A stretch of DNA of 64,000 nt from contig NC_047084.1 of assembly GCF_902459505.1 (NCBI RefSeq), forward strand, positions 311,441,963 to 311,505,962, in the 5' to 3' direction. This DNA comes from Geotrypetes seraphini. Its lineage: Eukaryota > Chordata > Amphibia > Gymnophiona > Dermophiidae. A program made the position numbers and the translations under genes. The notes under the pieces were generated by a model. That model was not told the origin of the DNA. It saw only the letters and a program-made list of their open reading frames with translations, and ran no database searches. Positions 21,517 through 31,680 of this stretch are shown here, one piece after another; positions within the stretch are counted from its first letter, which is position 1, and the number at the start of each line of letters is the position of its first letter.

Positions 21517-21672
21517 GGGCTCCTTTTACTAAGCTGCGGTAGTGTTTTTAGCACACGCTGCCCCCCCCCCCCCCCACGCTACGTGCCAAGAACTAATGCC
21601 AGCTCAATGGTGGCGTTAGCTTCTAGCGCACGCTAAGCACGCACTAAAACCGCAGCTTAGTAAAAGGAGCCC
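21517..21672. mobile_element. palindromic Harbinger-like MITE (TTA duplication)
   Basis: Second copy of the same family 195 bases downstream: GGGCTCCTTTTACTAAGCTG..GCTTAGTAAAAGGAGCCC with TTA at 21514-21516 and 21673-21675. It carries a run of about 15 C at 21561-21575 in one arm that is absent from the opposite arm. Confidence 0.82.
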
Positions 21673-21822
21673 TTAAACTTGAAACTATAGCACAAAATGT
21701 TGTGTACCATATTATGTTAACAGGGCAGTTCACGTAAATAATGTTAATAAATATTAGTTTTAGTCTGAGACATGATGAAATCATTCATTTATATTACTGA
21801 AAAATTACTTACAAGCCAACAT

Positions 21823-22470
21823 AAGACCATAACAGCATAAGCATTGCTGTACTGGGACAGACAGAAGGTCCATCAAGCCCAGTATCCTGTTTCTAACAAC
21901 CTTTTGAAAATCTAGATACACAGTTTGGTGAGGCAAAATCTCATTGACTAAATCCATGTTGGCTTTATCTCATTAATTCATGCGGTGAAGACTTATGCAC
22001 GTTAAGCTTAGCGTTATGAAATCTATTTGAACGTGGAGTGGTGCATCTGAGGATCGAGTTGACAATTCTGCTAAGTCTGTTTCAAAAAAGGAAAAGTCTT
22101 GTTGTTTTGTATACATATACTGAGCAATTTTTTTTTTCTTTATAAGTCTCTACCATTTTCCCCAGCACCAACATCAGGCTCACAGGTCTATAATTTCCCA
22201 GATCACCTATGGAACCTTTTTTAAAAATTAGCATTACGTTGGCCAACCTCCAATCATCCAGTACCATTCTTCATTCTATTATATTTGATATTAGCCAAAA
22301 GACTGAGAAGTGATACCATGCTTGATTTTAAAGATACATTATACAAGATAACAATAGCTCTGCAAGTTTATTTTTCAGTTCTATTAGTACTCTGGGATAT
22401 ATGCCATCCAGTCCAGGTTATTTGCTACTCTTTAATTTATCATATTGCTCTGTTACATCTTACAGATTTA
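21823..22470 (-). mobile_element. CR1 fragment(s) (-)
   Basis: The low end carries GCTGTACTGGGACAGACAGAAGGTCCATCAAGCCC, a CR1 3' terminus read from the minus strand. At 22140-22267 the minus strand reads DDWRLANVMLIFKKGS..LGNYRPVSLM..GKMVE, the CR1 RT block before the catalytic core. The middle of the element is lost. Confidence 0.72.
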
Positions 22471-22475
22471 CAGAT

Positions 22476-22740
22476 ACAGTGGAACCTTGGTTTACGAGCT
22501 CCCTCTTCCTCGGTGCTGCAGTGCACAAAGCCATGGGCAGTGGCTCCTTGCATGTCCCGCGCCTCATCTGGAAGCCTTCCCTCTGATGTTACGACATCAG
22601 TGAGAAGGCTTCCGGTTCAAGTGCAGGACGCGGGTAGGAGCCTCTGCTCACGACTTTGTGCACTGCATCACTGAGGAAGAGGGAACCGGCCCAAAGACAA
22701 TGCTGGGGCCCGATGCATTCTTCGTGTCCGAAGGGTGTGA
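22476..22740. mobile_element. Tigger-like palindromic MITE, right end lost
   Basis: CAGTGGAACCTTGGTTTACGAG preceded by TA is a Tigger-type end. The body is an inverted repeat: GTGCACAAAGCCATGGGCAGTGGCTCC versus GGAGCCTCTGCTCACGACTTTGTGCAC, with an inner GGAAGCCTTCCCTCTGATGT / ACATCAGTGAGAAGGCTTCC pair. The right terminal repeat is not recognisable. Confidence 0.6.
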
Positions 22741-23489
22741 GAGAGGCAAATGATCTGCCAAGGCAAAATAGCAGAACAGAGAGCAGACCATATGAATTTG
22801 TGAAGAAAAAATAATTTAATAACATATATGCCTGATGTGGCCATGTTTCACCCAATCAGCAGAAGATAAGTTTAAAGTTTCTTTCCTCTATCACTTTGCA
22901 CAGACAGCCCTGCTTAAGGTTTTCATACTTTGGGAGTGTAATGGAAGTTTTTTGCCAGTGAGGTTATCACCCAACCACCTTGGACCACCATTGTGGTGGT
23001 GGGAGGGCTTCAGTCTGAGGCTTTTCCTCCATTTTTTTGAAACACATCCTATTTAAACCAAAGCAGCACTGTTTATGTTGTATATGCCATTTTTTGTATT
23101 TTTCTTGTGAAAGTGTGTTTTGGAACATTATTGAGTTTTCACATATCCGAGTTTATCTTGCTATATCACCCAAAGGCTGCAAAAGAAGCAAAACTAGAGA
23201 GGTAAAACAAACAGCATGCTTCTCTCTAGAGCACCACCTTTAAGATAGCCCAGAGAGCTCAAAGACAAAAGTACTTCTCTCTGGTGTACCAATTCAGCAG
23301 CAGTAATCCTGCAGCAACTTTCCATAAGCACCAGATAAATAAGGATATATAAAGAGCAATTATACAATATAACTAGAACATGTCACTTGTGTGCGTAATT
23401 GTTCAGAATACCAGCACTTTTGTAACTGTACACGCGTGCATAAGTGGCAGCAAATCACCTAACTGCACATAAGTAACATACCCCAGAAT
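22741..23489. other. mostly unassigned; Penelope-like end motif near 22830
   Basis: TATATGCCTGATGTGGCCATGTTTCACCC (22823-22851) resembles the GAAACATGGCC..ATCAGG-type terminal motif of Penelope-like elements (read from the minus strand). The rest shows no gene or repeat that I can name. Confidence 0.3.
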
Positions 23490-23705
23490 TAAAACTACAG
23501 CCTCAGCACCCCGGGGTTGTGGGTTCAACCCATGTTGCCCCTTGTGACCCTGGGCAAGTCACTTAATCTCCCATTGCCCCAGGTGCAGTAGATAGATTGT
23601 GAGTCCACCAGGACAGACAGGGAAAAATGCTTGAGTACTGAATAAACTCATGTAAATCATTCTAAGCTCTCCTGGGAGAACAGTATAGATAAATAAACTT
23701 ATTCC
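23490..23705 (+). mobile_element. tRNA-derived SINE with LINE-like tail
   Basis: The left part has a tRNA-like B box GGGTTCAACCC (23521-23531) preceded by GCCTCAGCACC, then the body CCTTGTGACCCTGGGCAAGTCAC, TAGATAGATTGTGAGTCCACC and a tail CTCCTGGGAGAACAGTATAGATAAATAAA. Pol III would transcribe it from the internal boxes; the tail suggests borrowing of a LINE reverse transcriptase. Antisense copies lie at 38297-38541 and partly at 31527-31675. Confidence 0.82.
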
Positions 23706-23710
23706 ACCCA

Positions 23711-23850
23711 CCCCCCTCCCCTTTTAGGAAGCTTTGTCAGGCTTTTTTATCGCTGGCCATGGCAGTATTAGCTCCAAAGCTCATAGGAATTCTATGAACG
23801 TCGGCGCTAATACCACCTTGGCCTAATTCAGCTTCATAAAAGGGGAGGGA
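23711..23850. mobile_element. palindromic Harbinger-like MITE
   Basis: CCCCTTTTAGGAAGC..ATCGCTGGCC..GCAGTATTAGCTCC with its inverse around a central ATAGGAATTCTATG, closing with GCTTCATAAAAGGGG. Confidence 0.7.
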
Positions 23851-24003
23851 GGATATGTGTACAAATTTGCACCCAATGTGTACGTCTTTTAATTGAATAA
23901 GCCAGTTAGCTCCAATAATTGGGATCTTAAGCAATTATTGGTGATAACTGGGTTTTTAATTAAAATTTATGCGCATAAATTTAGGTGTAGGATCTGCGCC
24001 TGC

Positions 24004-24250
24004 TTTTTTTTTTTTAATTCTTTATTCATTTTTTAAAAACATTTCAGTAAGTGCAACATAAGATACAATCACTTGACACTTTAACATCATTTACGATTCC
24101 ATCAAAAACTAATACAAATAAAATATTCCCTCCCCTTGTACCCTCAATTTTATTTACCAGTAAACATAAGATTTTATGCACAGGTTCAAAAAAGGAGACA
24201 CAGAAAAGGGAGGGTCATGGGTGGATCAAAGGTGTTCCTTGAAAATACGC
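24004..24250 (-). mobile_element. L1/Tx1-type LINE 3' end (-)
   Basis: TTTTTTTTTTTAATTCTTTATTCATTTTTTAAAAACATTTCAGTAAGTGCAA is a poly-A tail and LINE terminus on the minus strand, like 18441. Confidence 0.5.
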
Positions 24251-24609
24251 ATGTAGTTATAGAATAAGGAGGGGTCTGGTGTCTAATTTTGGTTTGAGGA
24301 TTTATACCACATTTCAGTTGGTTTGGTTCTCAGTGCTAAGCACTATTCTACAAATAGTACCTAAATTTGTTCAACTTTTGAAGTCCTTGTAAGCGTTTTA
24401 CTATACAATGTGGGGCCCATAATCAAAACTTAAACATGTCTAAAATCCCACTCAAGTTAGCACTTGGTCATCCTAAAAGATAGGTCATCCAAGTGCTGTT
24501 AATCAAAATGGATTTTTAGATGTATCCAGAGACTTTTTAGGTCTCTGAAACTCACTGTGCACCCAAAGCTGAAAGGGGCGTTTCTAGAGGAGTAGTTAGG
24601 GTGGGATGT

Positions 24610-26362
24610 GGGCAGGATGTGGGCCAACCTAGACTTAGTTGTCCTGCAGGTTTTCAAGGGTGATGATGTGGAGGAACTGAAAGAAATCTCGGTGAATCTG
24701 AAAGATGTACTAAGCCAAATTGACAAATTAAAAAGTGATAAATCGCCTGGACCAGATGGTATACATCTCAGGGTACTAAAAGAACTCAAACATGAAATTG
24801 CTGACCTGCTGCTGGTGATTTGTAACATGTCACTAAAATCGTCTTTAGTACCTGAAGATTGAAGGGTGACCAATGTTACACTAATTTTTAAAAAGGGCTC
24901 CAGAAGAAGTCTGGGAAATTACAGACCGGTAAGTCTTACTTCAGTGCCGGGAAAAATGATAGAAAGAATTATAAAAACTAAAATTGTGGAACACGTAGAC
25001 AAACATGATTTAATGAGACGGAGTCAGCATGGGTCCAGCTGAGGGAGATCTTGCCTCACCAATTTTCTTTGAAGGTGTGAATAAACATGTGGATAATGGT
25101 GAGCCAGTTGATATAGTGTATCAAGATTTTCAGAAAGCTTTTGATAAAGTTCCTCATGAGAGGCTCCTGACAAAATTAAAGTGGCATGGGATAAGTGGCA
25201 AAGTTCAATTGTGGATTAGGAATTGGTTATCGGATAGAAAACAGAGGGTAGGATTAAATGGTCATTTTTCTCAATGGAGGAGAGTAAACAGTGGAGTGCA
25301 GCGGGGGGTCTGTACTGGGGCCGGTGCTATTTAACTTATTTATAAATGATCTGGAAATTGGAATGACGAGTGAAGTGGTTAAATTTGCAGATGACACTAA
25401 ACTGTTCAAAGTTGTTAAAATGCATGCGGATTGTGAAAAATCGCAGGCGAACCTTAGGAAATTGGAAGACTGGGCGTCCAAATGGCAGATGAAATTTAAT
25501 GTGGACAAATGCAAAGTGATGCACATTGGGAAGAATAACCTGAATCACAGTTACCGGATGCTAGGGTCCACCTTGGGGGTAAGCGCCCAAGAAAAGGATC
25601 TGGGTATCATCGTAGACAATATGATGAAACCTTCCGCCCAATGTGTAGTGGCGGCCAAAAAAGCAAATAGGATACTAGGAATTATTAAAAAAAGGGATGG
25701 TTAACAAGACTAATAATGTTATAATGCCCCTGTATCACTCCATGGTGTGACTTCATCTGGAGCATTGTGTTCAGTTCTGGTCTCCTTATCTCAAGAAAAA
25801 TATAGTGGCGCTAGAAAAGGTTCAAAGAAGAGTGACCAAGATGATAAAGGGGATGGAACTCCTCTCGTATGAGGAATGACTAAAATGGTTAGGGCGCTTC
25901 AGCTTGGAAAAGAGACGCTGAGGGGAGATATAATTGAAGTCTACAAAATCCTGAGTGGAGTAGAACGGGTACAAGTGGATCGATTTTTCACTTCGTCAAA
26001 AATTACAAAGACTAGGGGATACTCGATGAAGTTACAGGGTAATACTTTTAAAACCAATAGGAAATTTATTTTCATTCAGAGAATAGTTAAGCTCTGGAAT
26101 GCATTGCCAGAGGTTGTGGTAAGAGCGGATAGCGTAGCTAGTTTTAAGAAAGGTGTGGAGTTTGGACAAGTTCTTGGAGGAAAAGTCCAAAGACAGGGGG
26201 GAAGCCACTGTTTGCCCTGGATTGGTAGTATGGAATATTGCTACTCCTTGGGTTTTGGCCAGGTACTAGTGACCTGGATTGGCCACCGTGAGAATGGGCT
26301 ACTGGGCTTGATGGACCATTGGTCTGACCCAGTAACACTATTCTTATGTTCTTATGTTTGAC
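24610..26362 (+). mobile_element. CR1 LINE, RT to 3' end, 5'-truncated
   Basis: On the plus strand the RT begins at DVLSQIDKLKSDKSPGPDGIH (about 24700-24770), then LGNYRPVSLTSVPGKMIE, QDFQKAFDKVPHERLL (25113-25165), GSVLGPVLFNLFINDLEIG and the catalytic FADDTKLF (25384-25407), and the C-terminal RGDIIEVYKILSG..LWNALPEVVV (25920-26125). The 3' end is GGGCTTGATGGACCATTGGTCTGACCC with ATTCTTATGTTCTTATG terminal repeats. Three or more stops/frameshifts separate the pieces. A second, shorter copy lies at 32650-33490. Confidence 0.9.
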
Positions 26363-26967
26363 GAGACTTCCTAGGTGAAACATATACATTATGAGTTAGA
26401 TAATGTAAAAGCAGGTATAAGTGCCAAAATGGTATCTAAAGTGACCAGATAACCACTGCAAAGACAATGTAAATACCCACACACACTCCCCCCGTATTCA
26501 CTCACCCCGTTGCACCCTCACAAAGTTCAGAATAAAAATGTACATAACTACCTCCGGAACATCAACACCTGCTATAGAAAAGCCTAGCTGAGCTGCACAG
26601 AGGGGGGTTTAAGTAGTCTGGGGGTGGTGGGCTACTGAACCATAGAGAGGAGGATCCAGGCCCATAAGCCACTCTAACCACTATATTAATGGTGGAAAAT
26701 GTGAGCCCACCAAAACCCTACTGTATTACCATATAGGTGTCATCTGCAGCCATAAAGGCTATTGGGGTTGTATACAGGTGGGTTTAGTGGGTTTTGGGGG
26801 TGTTTTGAGGGCTCACCATAAGATATAAAGGAGTTTTGGTGAGATGTGTATCTGGCGTCCTTTTTATGAAGTTCACAGCAATGCCCTATAAGGTGCCCCT
26901 CTGCTCTGTTGCCATATCTGGGTGGCCAATCCAACAAATGCTGGCCCCCTCCCATGTCTAAAAGGTC

Positions 26968-27215
26968 ATGTTAAAGTTTCAAATTTATTAAAATTTGATG
27001 AAACGCTAATCATAAATTCCAAGCATTTAACAATTAAAAATGGGGAAGAGTTAGCATACTTATTAATGACAGGACATAACATACATAAAAGCAGGAGGAA
27101 AGAGGGGGAAATCCAATTTAAAAAAGAAAAGAGTACAAATAAGGTTAAAAACAAGAGGGCAGTTCTGGGCATTTGGGACTTGGTCAAATTTTTGGTCAAG
27201 AATGTGGTATATAGA
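26968..27215 (-). mobile_element. LINE 3' tail (-) nested in large repeat
   Basis: AAAGTTTCAAATTTATTAAAATTTGATGAAAC is the L2-type tail also seen at 10185 and 33998; the region up to about 27215 interrupts the flanking repeat family. Confidence 0.5.
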
Positions 27216-27479
27216 TGTAGTGGCGGTCTAGATGATCAAATGCTTGGACATACAGAGAGATGATTTTCGGAAAAAAAAAAATTTAGACGTACTTTCTGAG
27301 AATGAACATTTTCCCACTCCCAACTTTGGGTGACTAGCGCCCTAAGTCAAAATCGGACTTAGATGTACCAACAGTTTAAATGCCAAAACGATGGATGACA
27401 GAATGTAGATTAAAGCTCAGTTCTGAAAAAAAAAAAAAAAATTTCCCTTGCCACTTCTAGACAGAATAATTTAGAGGCT

Positions 27480-28194
27480 TCTTTTACTCTAAAACCAGTA
27501 CAATATTCAATTCATTCTACTGTTAAAATTTTGGGTATTACCCTTGACCAAAATCTCACCATGCGTAATCAAGTTGCTATTGTAGTCCGCAAAGACTTCC
27601 ATATTCTTTGGAAATTACGCACACTTTTACGCTCCTTTTACTAAGCCATGTTACTTTAATGCACGGAATAGTGCACGCTAAATTGCCCCGTGTGCTAGAC
27701 CTTAACGCCAGCATCGAGCTGGCATTAGTTCTAGCCACGTAGCACAGGTTTAGTGCACGCTAAAATGCTGCGTGTGCTAAAAAGGAGTCCTTAGAGCTTA
27801 TTTTGATTTTTCGGCGTTTAAGCTGTTGTTACAGTCTTTGGACTATTGCAAATGGCTTACTTAGCCAGTATAAGAAAAATCTTTCCAAACTGAGAATCAT
27901 TTAAAACACTGTTGTCAGACTTATTTTTGGTTTAAAAATGTTTGATCATTTCTCATTTCTACCGAGAACTGCATTGGCTACCATTTGAGGCGTGGGTCAT
28001 TTTCAAGTTAGGTTGCATCTATTATAGAGTAGTAGCTGGTGAAGCCCCATCTTATATGATTGAGTTATTCTGTTTCTCCATTCAAAAATATTTTCAAAGC
28101 TCGTCTAAAGCCTTATTGACTTTCCCAACGGTGAAAGGTTGTAAACTTAAAAGATATCATGATCCTGTGCTTTCCTACCAGGCTGCAATATGGG
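27480..28194 (+). mobile_element. L2-type LINE ORF2 remnant, split by MITE
   Basis: The left part reads VKILGITLDQNLTM and NQVAIVVRK (27520-27590); after the MITE come LLLQSLDYCKWL, KNV..HFSFLPRTALATI-type and GEAPSYMIELF (27830-28070). These match the connection and C-terminal part of L2-type ORF2. Stops are scattered. Confidence 0.68.
27630..27790. mobile_element. palindromic Harbinger-like MITE (TTA duplication)
   Basis: CGCTCCTTTTACTAAGCC..TTAACGCCAGC versus GCTGGCATTAG..AAAAAGGAGTCC, flanked by TTA at 27627-27629 and 27791-27793. It interrupts the L2 remnant. Confidence 0.78.
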
Positions 28195-28198
28195 TTAA

Positions 28199-28540
28199 CC
28201 CTTTCAGGACCATAAGGATCGTAGGCCAATTTTTGTGGTTTTGACGACATTTTTATGGTAAAAAGGGCTTGCAGATGCCAAAAAATTGATTTTTTTTTGT
28301 GAAATATCATTATTTTTATTTAAAAAAATCACACTTCTGGCTTATGGACAGTGTGGCAAGTGAATCTTCTCGTCAATCTAGCAACGACGCTAATGAATGA
28401 ATGTCGGAACCAGTTTGTTTACATAAAGGCAGTATCATATGGAATCCGTACATATCAAATTTAGAACTGTAGACTATCCCAATCAAAATTTATAGGATTT
28501 TAAAGTTATGGGACAAATATTTCCCTTGGTCCTGAAAGGG
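28199..28540. mobile_element. piggyBac-like MITE
   Basis: A 342-base unit with ends CCCTTTCAGGACCATAAGG and CCCTTGGTCCTGAAAGGG, preceded by TTAA at 28195-28198. TTAA plus CCCT-type ends are piggyBac features. The right flank is CTAC rather than TTAA, so that duplication has decayed. Confidence 0.68.
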
Positions 28541-29040
28541 CTACGGATTTCAAATTTTTGTTATTTTCTTCAGTTTCTTCTTTTTAGAACTCAAAGGTAA
28601 TGCGGTTAAGAAATTGATTTATGATATGTTTATGAATATGCCCCAAAGAAAGAACAAACCAGGGGGAAAACAAAACCACAGACACAGATACAAAGAAACA
28701 AAAATGGAATTGTCCAGATCAGAATGATGTGCACTAAAAAAGTATCCTCCAACTCATCTGATAATGTGAAGATCTTTATTCCTCCAATGTCACAATGGTA
28801 CATTCAAATGACTCTATGACTCAATGACTCAACATGTACATGTTTCGGCCAACAGGCCTGCCTCAGGAGTAGGCTCAATCAATATACCCCCACCACATAT
28901 TTACAACATTACCAGCCAGTGTGTAGATGATTCCCCAACTTCTCTTACCTGGAGAGGGCTAGGGACCCTGTTTGTATGTTAAAATGCATACGCCTTTCAG
29001 AGCTTTAGAAATAATAAATAGTAGTCATAGTAGTAGTTAA
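28541..29040. other. spacer with a Penelope-like end motif
   Basis: CATGTTTCGGCCAACAGGCCTGCCTCAGG at 28840-28868 resembles the arm motif of the foldback insertion at 2178-2702. Nothing else recognised. Confidence 0.35.
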
Positions 29041-29043
29041 GAA

Positions 29044-29369
29044 CTTTTTGTTTGTTTGTTATATACATTCCATGCTGCCGATCCCATGGAAAGCAGTGGC
29101 TTTCCCCATGTTTATCTCAATAGCAGAATATGGAATTTTCTTCCAGGAACTTGTTGAATTTTTTAAACCCAGATATGTTAACTGCTGTCACCATTTCCTT
29201 CCTGGCAATGAGTTCCAGATCTTAACTATTCTTTGAGTGAAAAATATTTCCTCCTATTCGTTTTAATAGCATTCCCATATAACTTCATCGAGTGTGCCCT
29301 AGTCTTTGTAATTTTTGATCCAGTAACAAATTGATTCACTTGTACGTGTTCTATACCACGCAGGGCATC
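29044..29369 (-). mobile_element. CR1 3' region fragment (-)
   Basis: On the minus strand TGSKITKTRAHSMKLYGNAI (about 29257-29325) equals the SSKITKTRGYSMKLQGN block of the CR1 at 25990-26045, followed by a decayed C-terminus towards 29044. Confidence 0.75.
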
Positions 29370-29634
29370 TTACAGGGTTAGAACAGTATAATCATTGATC
29401 CAAAAATTATACACTGCAAAATTATGCCAATAAACCCCATCTTCATGTCTAAAAAGCATACAGAGCACTATACTCACTTATCGATAAAGCCAAGATAGTT
29501 ATACTCAAAAGTCAAGTAACTGATTTTCAAGTGGACAGTTTCCTACAGGGACTTCCCCAGATATGTCAACACCATGACTGTATAATTTTTAAGTATAGAA
29601 TTTTTGGACTAACAATAAAGTTCTAACCCTGTAA
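29370..29634. mobile_element. 265-bp element with perfect 15-bp TIRs
   Basis: TTACAGGGTTAGAAC (29370-29384) is exactly reversed at 29620-29634. The interior is AT-rich and non-coding. It lies at the edge of a CR1 fragment. Superfamily unknown; if TTA belongs to the duplication it would fit Harbinger. Confidence 0.7.
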
Positions 29635-29861
29635 ATTGACCGTGCAATAGAGAAAGTGGCCAATGAGCACTGAACCAGCAGCAGTCAGTGTGTTTTTTTG
29701 TTCATCTCCAGCTTTATGCCTAGATATTCAATATTTGGACACTGGTTTTGAATAACTTGGCATATGTCGCTGGATAAGATCTAGCTGATTAAGGGGTCCT
29801 TTTACCATTCTGTGGGAAAAATAGGCCTTAAGATGCCCTTATGTTTCCAAGTTTCCTAGTT

Positions 29862-30380
29862 TTATTTAAAATTTGATATACCGTTTAAAAAGTTGTCTAA
29901 GCGGTGTACAGAGTCATAAACAGATAAAATCTTTGGGAGACATAATTAGACAACAGTCTTAAATGGCATATTGAAACATGAGGATAGGGGGAGAAATATA
30001 ATTTACAATAGGAGAGAAGAACGATAAAGGTCAATACAGTAGGTAGGGAGTATGCTCTTCCTTTTTTTCGGAGGCCTGAAGATTATGTATCCTTAAATAG
30101 GAAGGTCTTTAGATTTACTTTAAATTTGTCCTTAGGTGTTTCTTCCCGAAGGAGCGGAGGTACAGTAGAGATTTCCACAGTGTAGGGGCTGTAACAGAAA
30201 AGATCTTCTCGTAGAAGAGAAGGCATAGAAAAGAGATATTAAGGAGATGCTGGCTGCTGGATCGGAGTATTCTAGATGGACAGTGTGGGATGAGTAGTCC
30301 CTGGGGGGTGTTTAGTTTAGTCTTGAAGGTAAGCATATCTTTCCTGCACACCAAGGCCATTTTTACCACAACCATAAAAA
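29862..30380 (-). mobile_element. L2-type LINE 3' end and ORF2 C-terminus (-)
   Basis: It starts with TTTTATTTAAAATTTGATATACCG, an L2-type tail. On the minus strand APTLWKSLLYLRSFGKKHLRTNLK (30115-30190) is a decayed LWNSLP..FK..LK C-terminus. Confidence 0.65.
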
Positions 30381-30503
30381 TGGCTCTTTTTTTATTCTAT
30401 TTTAAATGTTTTACAGGATTTAGCTCTTGGTTCTAAATATCCCATTGATTAATATTTTTTTCTCTTGCAATCATACTTATATTAACACTATTGTTTTTAC
30501 TCT

Positions 30504-30505
30504 AG
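30504..30505 (+). promoter_or_regulatory. candidate 5'-UTR splice acceptor of the olfactory receptor
   Basis: TTGTTTTTACTCTAG ends at 30505 after a pyrimidine-rich tract, 40 bases before the ATG. Olfactory receptor genes commonly have upstream non-coding exons spliced just before the coding exon. Confidence 0.5.
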
Positions 30506-30545
30506 GCATCGATGCATTCACGCTGAGTGGAATTATGTGCTCATC

Positions 30546-31499
30546 ATGTCATCTCTGAATAACACAATCTTCAGGCCTTCAGTGTTCAAGCTAGTTGGAA
30601 TTCCTGGATTGGAAGCTTCACATATATGGACTTCTCTCCCAATGTCTTCAATGTACATTGTTTCACTTTTGGGAAACTGCACCCTTCTGTTTATTATAAA
30701 ATCCGAAAGAAGTCTTCAAGCACCCATGTACATTTTTCTTTCTATGTTAGCAGTAACCGATCTTGGCTTATCTGTGATTACATTACCTACAGTGATAAAT
30801 GTGTTTTGGTTCAATTCCACAGAAATTATTGTTGAGAACTGTCTGTTGCAGATGTTTTTCATTCATTCATTCTCAATAATGGAATCCTCGGTGCTTCTCG
30901 CAATGGCCTTTGACCGGTGCATTGCAATCTGTAATCCTTTGCGATATACCTCTATCTTAACATCTACAGTTATAGCTAAGATTGGGGTAGCCATTGTTAT
31001 TCGCGGTCTGGTCACTATATTCCCAATTCCATTTCTTCTGAAAAGATCTTTAACCTGCAGAAATAACTCACTGTCCCATGCCTTCTGTTTGCATCCGGAC
31101 ATAATGAAGATGGTATGTTCAGATAAAATGCTCAATAGTATATACAGTATGTTTGCAGTTCTTTCCACAATGGGATTAGATGCAATGTGTATTATCTTGT
31201 CGTATGTTATGATCCTCAGGTCGGTCTTTGGGATTGCTTCAGTAGAAGAACGGCTCAAAGCTTTTAATAACTGTGCATCTCATGTTTGTGTTGTTTTATT
31301 ATTCTATGGCCCGATGATCAGTCTTTCCATGATTCACAAGTTTGGTGAGAACTTGTCCCCTCTTATTCATGTCTTCATGGCCTACCTTCATTTCCTGCTT
31401 CCTCCTGCAGTAAATCCTATTGTATACGGCATCAAAACCAAAGAGATACATAAACGAATACTGAGAAAAATGATTCCAAACAGGGTCCATCAAAAATAA
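30546..31499 (+). CDS. olfactory receptor, OR51-like class I
   Basis: A single-exon 317-residue G-protein-coupled receptor, the usual length for class I olfactory receptors, which detect odorants at ciliary membranes and signal through Golf. Visible: an N-glycosylation sequon at Asn5, GN in helix 1 (43-44), PMYIFLSMLAVTDL with Asp72 in helix 2, Cys99 at the top of helix 3, MAFDRCIAICNPLRY (120-134), extracellular Cys171/181/191, SY in helix 5 (219-220), KAFNNCASH (238-246) and NPIVY in helix 7 (290-294). The AFDR..ICNPLRY and IHKFG..LSPLIHV segments are OR51-like. The ATG at 30546 is chosen because upstream in-frame codons include no other ATG. Odd: DRC in place of DRY. The frame is intact. 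The stop codon overlaps an AATAAA. No other receptor gene is visible within 30 kb on either side. Confidence 0.93.
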   Translation: MSSLNNTIFRPSVFKLVGIPGLEASHIWTSLPMSSMYIVSLLGNCTLLFIIKSERSLQAPMYIFLSMLAVTDLGLSVITLPTVINVFWFNSTEIIVENCLLQMFFIHSFSIMESSVLLAMAFDRCIAICNPLRYTSILTSTVIAKIGVAIVIRGLVTIFPIPFLLKRSLTCRNNSLSHAFCLHPDIMKMVCSDKMLNSIYSMFAVLSTMGLDAMCIILSYVMILRSVFGIASVEERLKAFNNCASHVCVVLLFYGPMISLSMIHKFGENLSPLIHVFMAYLHFLLPPAVNPIVYGIKTKEIHKRILRKMIPNRVHQK

Positions 31500-31526
31500 A
31501 TATTTTGATAAAATTCCAATATTTTA

Positions 31527-31675
31527 TTTATTTATAGAATTTATAGACCACTTATAACCTAAGTGGTTTACAATCAGGTACTCAAGTATTTTTCCCTATC
31601 TGTCCCAATGGGCTCACAATCTGACATCATTTTTCACCTGTGCAGAATTCCTGAGGATCCCATCACCATTTATAG
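31527..31675 (-). mobile_element. SINE/LINE tail fragment (-)
   Basis: TTTATTTATTTATAGAATTTATAGACC..GGTTTACAATCAGGTACTCAAGTATTTTTCCC..GGGCTCACAATCTG is the antisense of the SINE body and tail at 23490-23705. Confidence 0.65.
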
Positions 31676-31680
31676 TCTTA

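Larger units (their letters stand above)
24400..27370. mobile_element. large non-autonomous repeat, split by CR1 and LINE insertions
   Basis: Left piece 24400-24610 and right piece 26390-27370 belong to one family, also present at 37385-38690. Shared blocks include CCACTCTAACCACTA, a TGAGGTGACACCTGCAGG-like segment, GGTGAGATGTGTATCTGG and a GGTGCCCC..CTCTGTTG segment, plus GACGTnTTT-rich ends. CR1 occupies 24610-26362 and a LINE tail about 26968-27215. No coding capacity. Superfamily unresolved because clean ends were not found. Confidence 0.6.

Noticed and set aside
21165-21672. CRISPR-like pair of similar repeats
   Set aside because: The two units are palindromic MITEs with their own 3-bp duplications, in a eukaryotic setting.
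23490-23705. tRNA gene
   Set aside because: Only a B-box-like segment is present with SINE body and tail; no cloverleaf can be closed.
30863-31258. 131-codon minus-strand frame
   Set aside because: Antisense shadow of the olfactory receptor.
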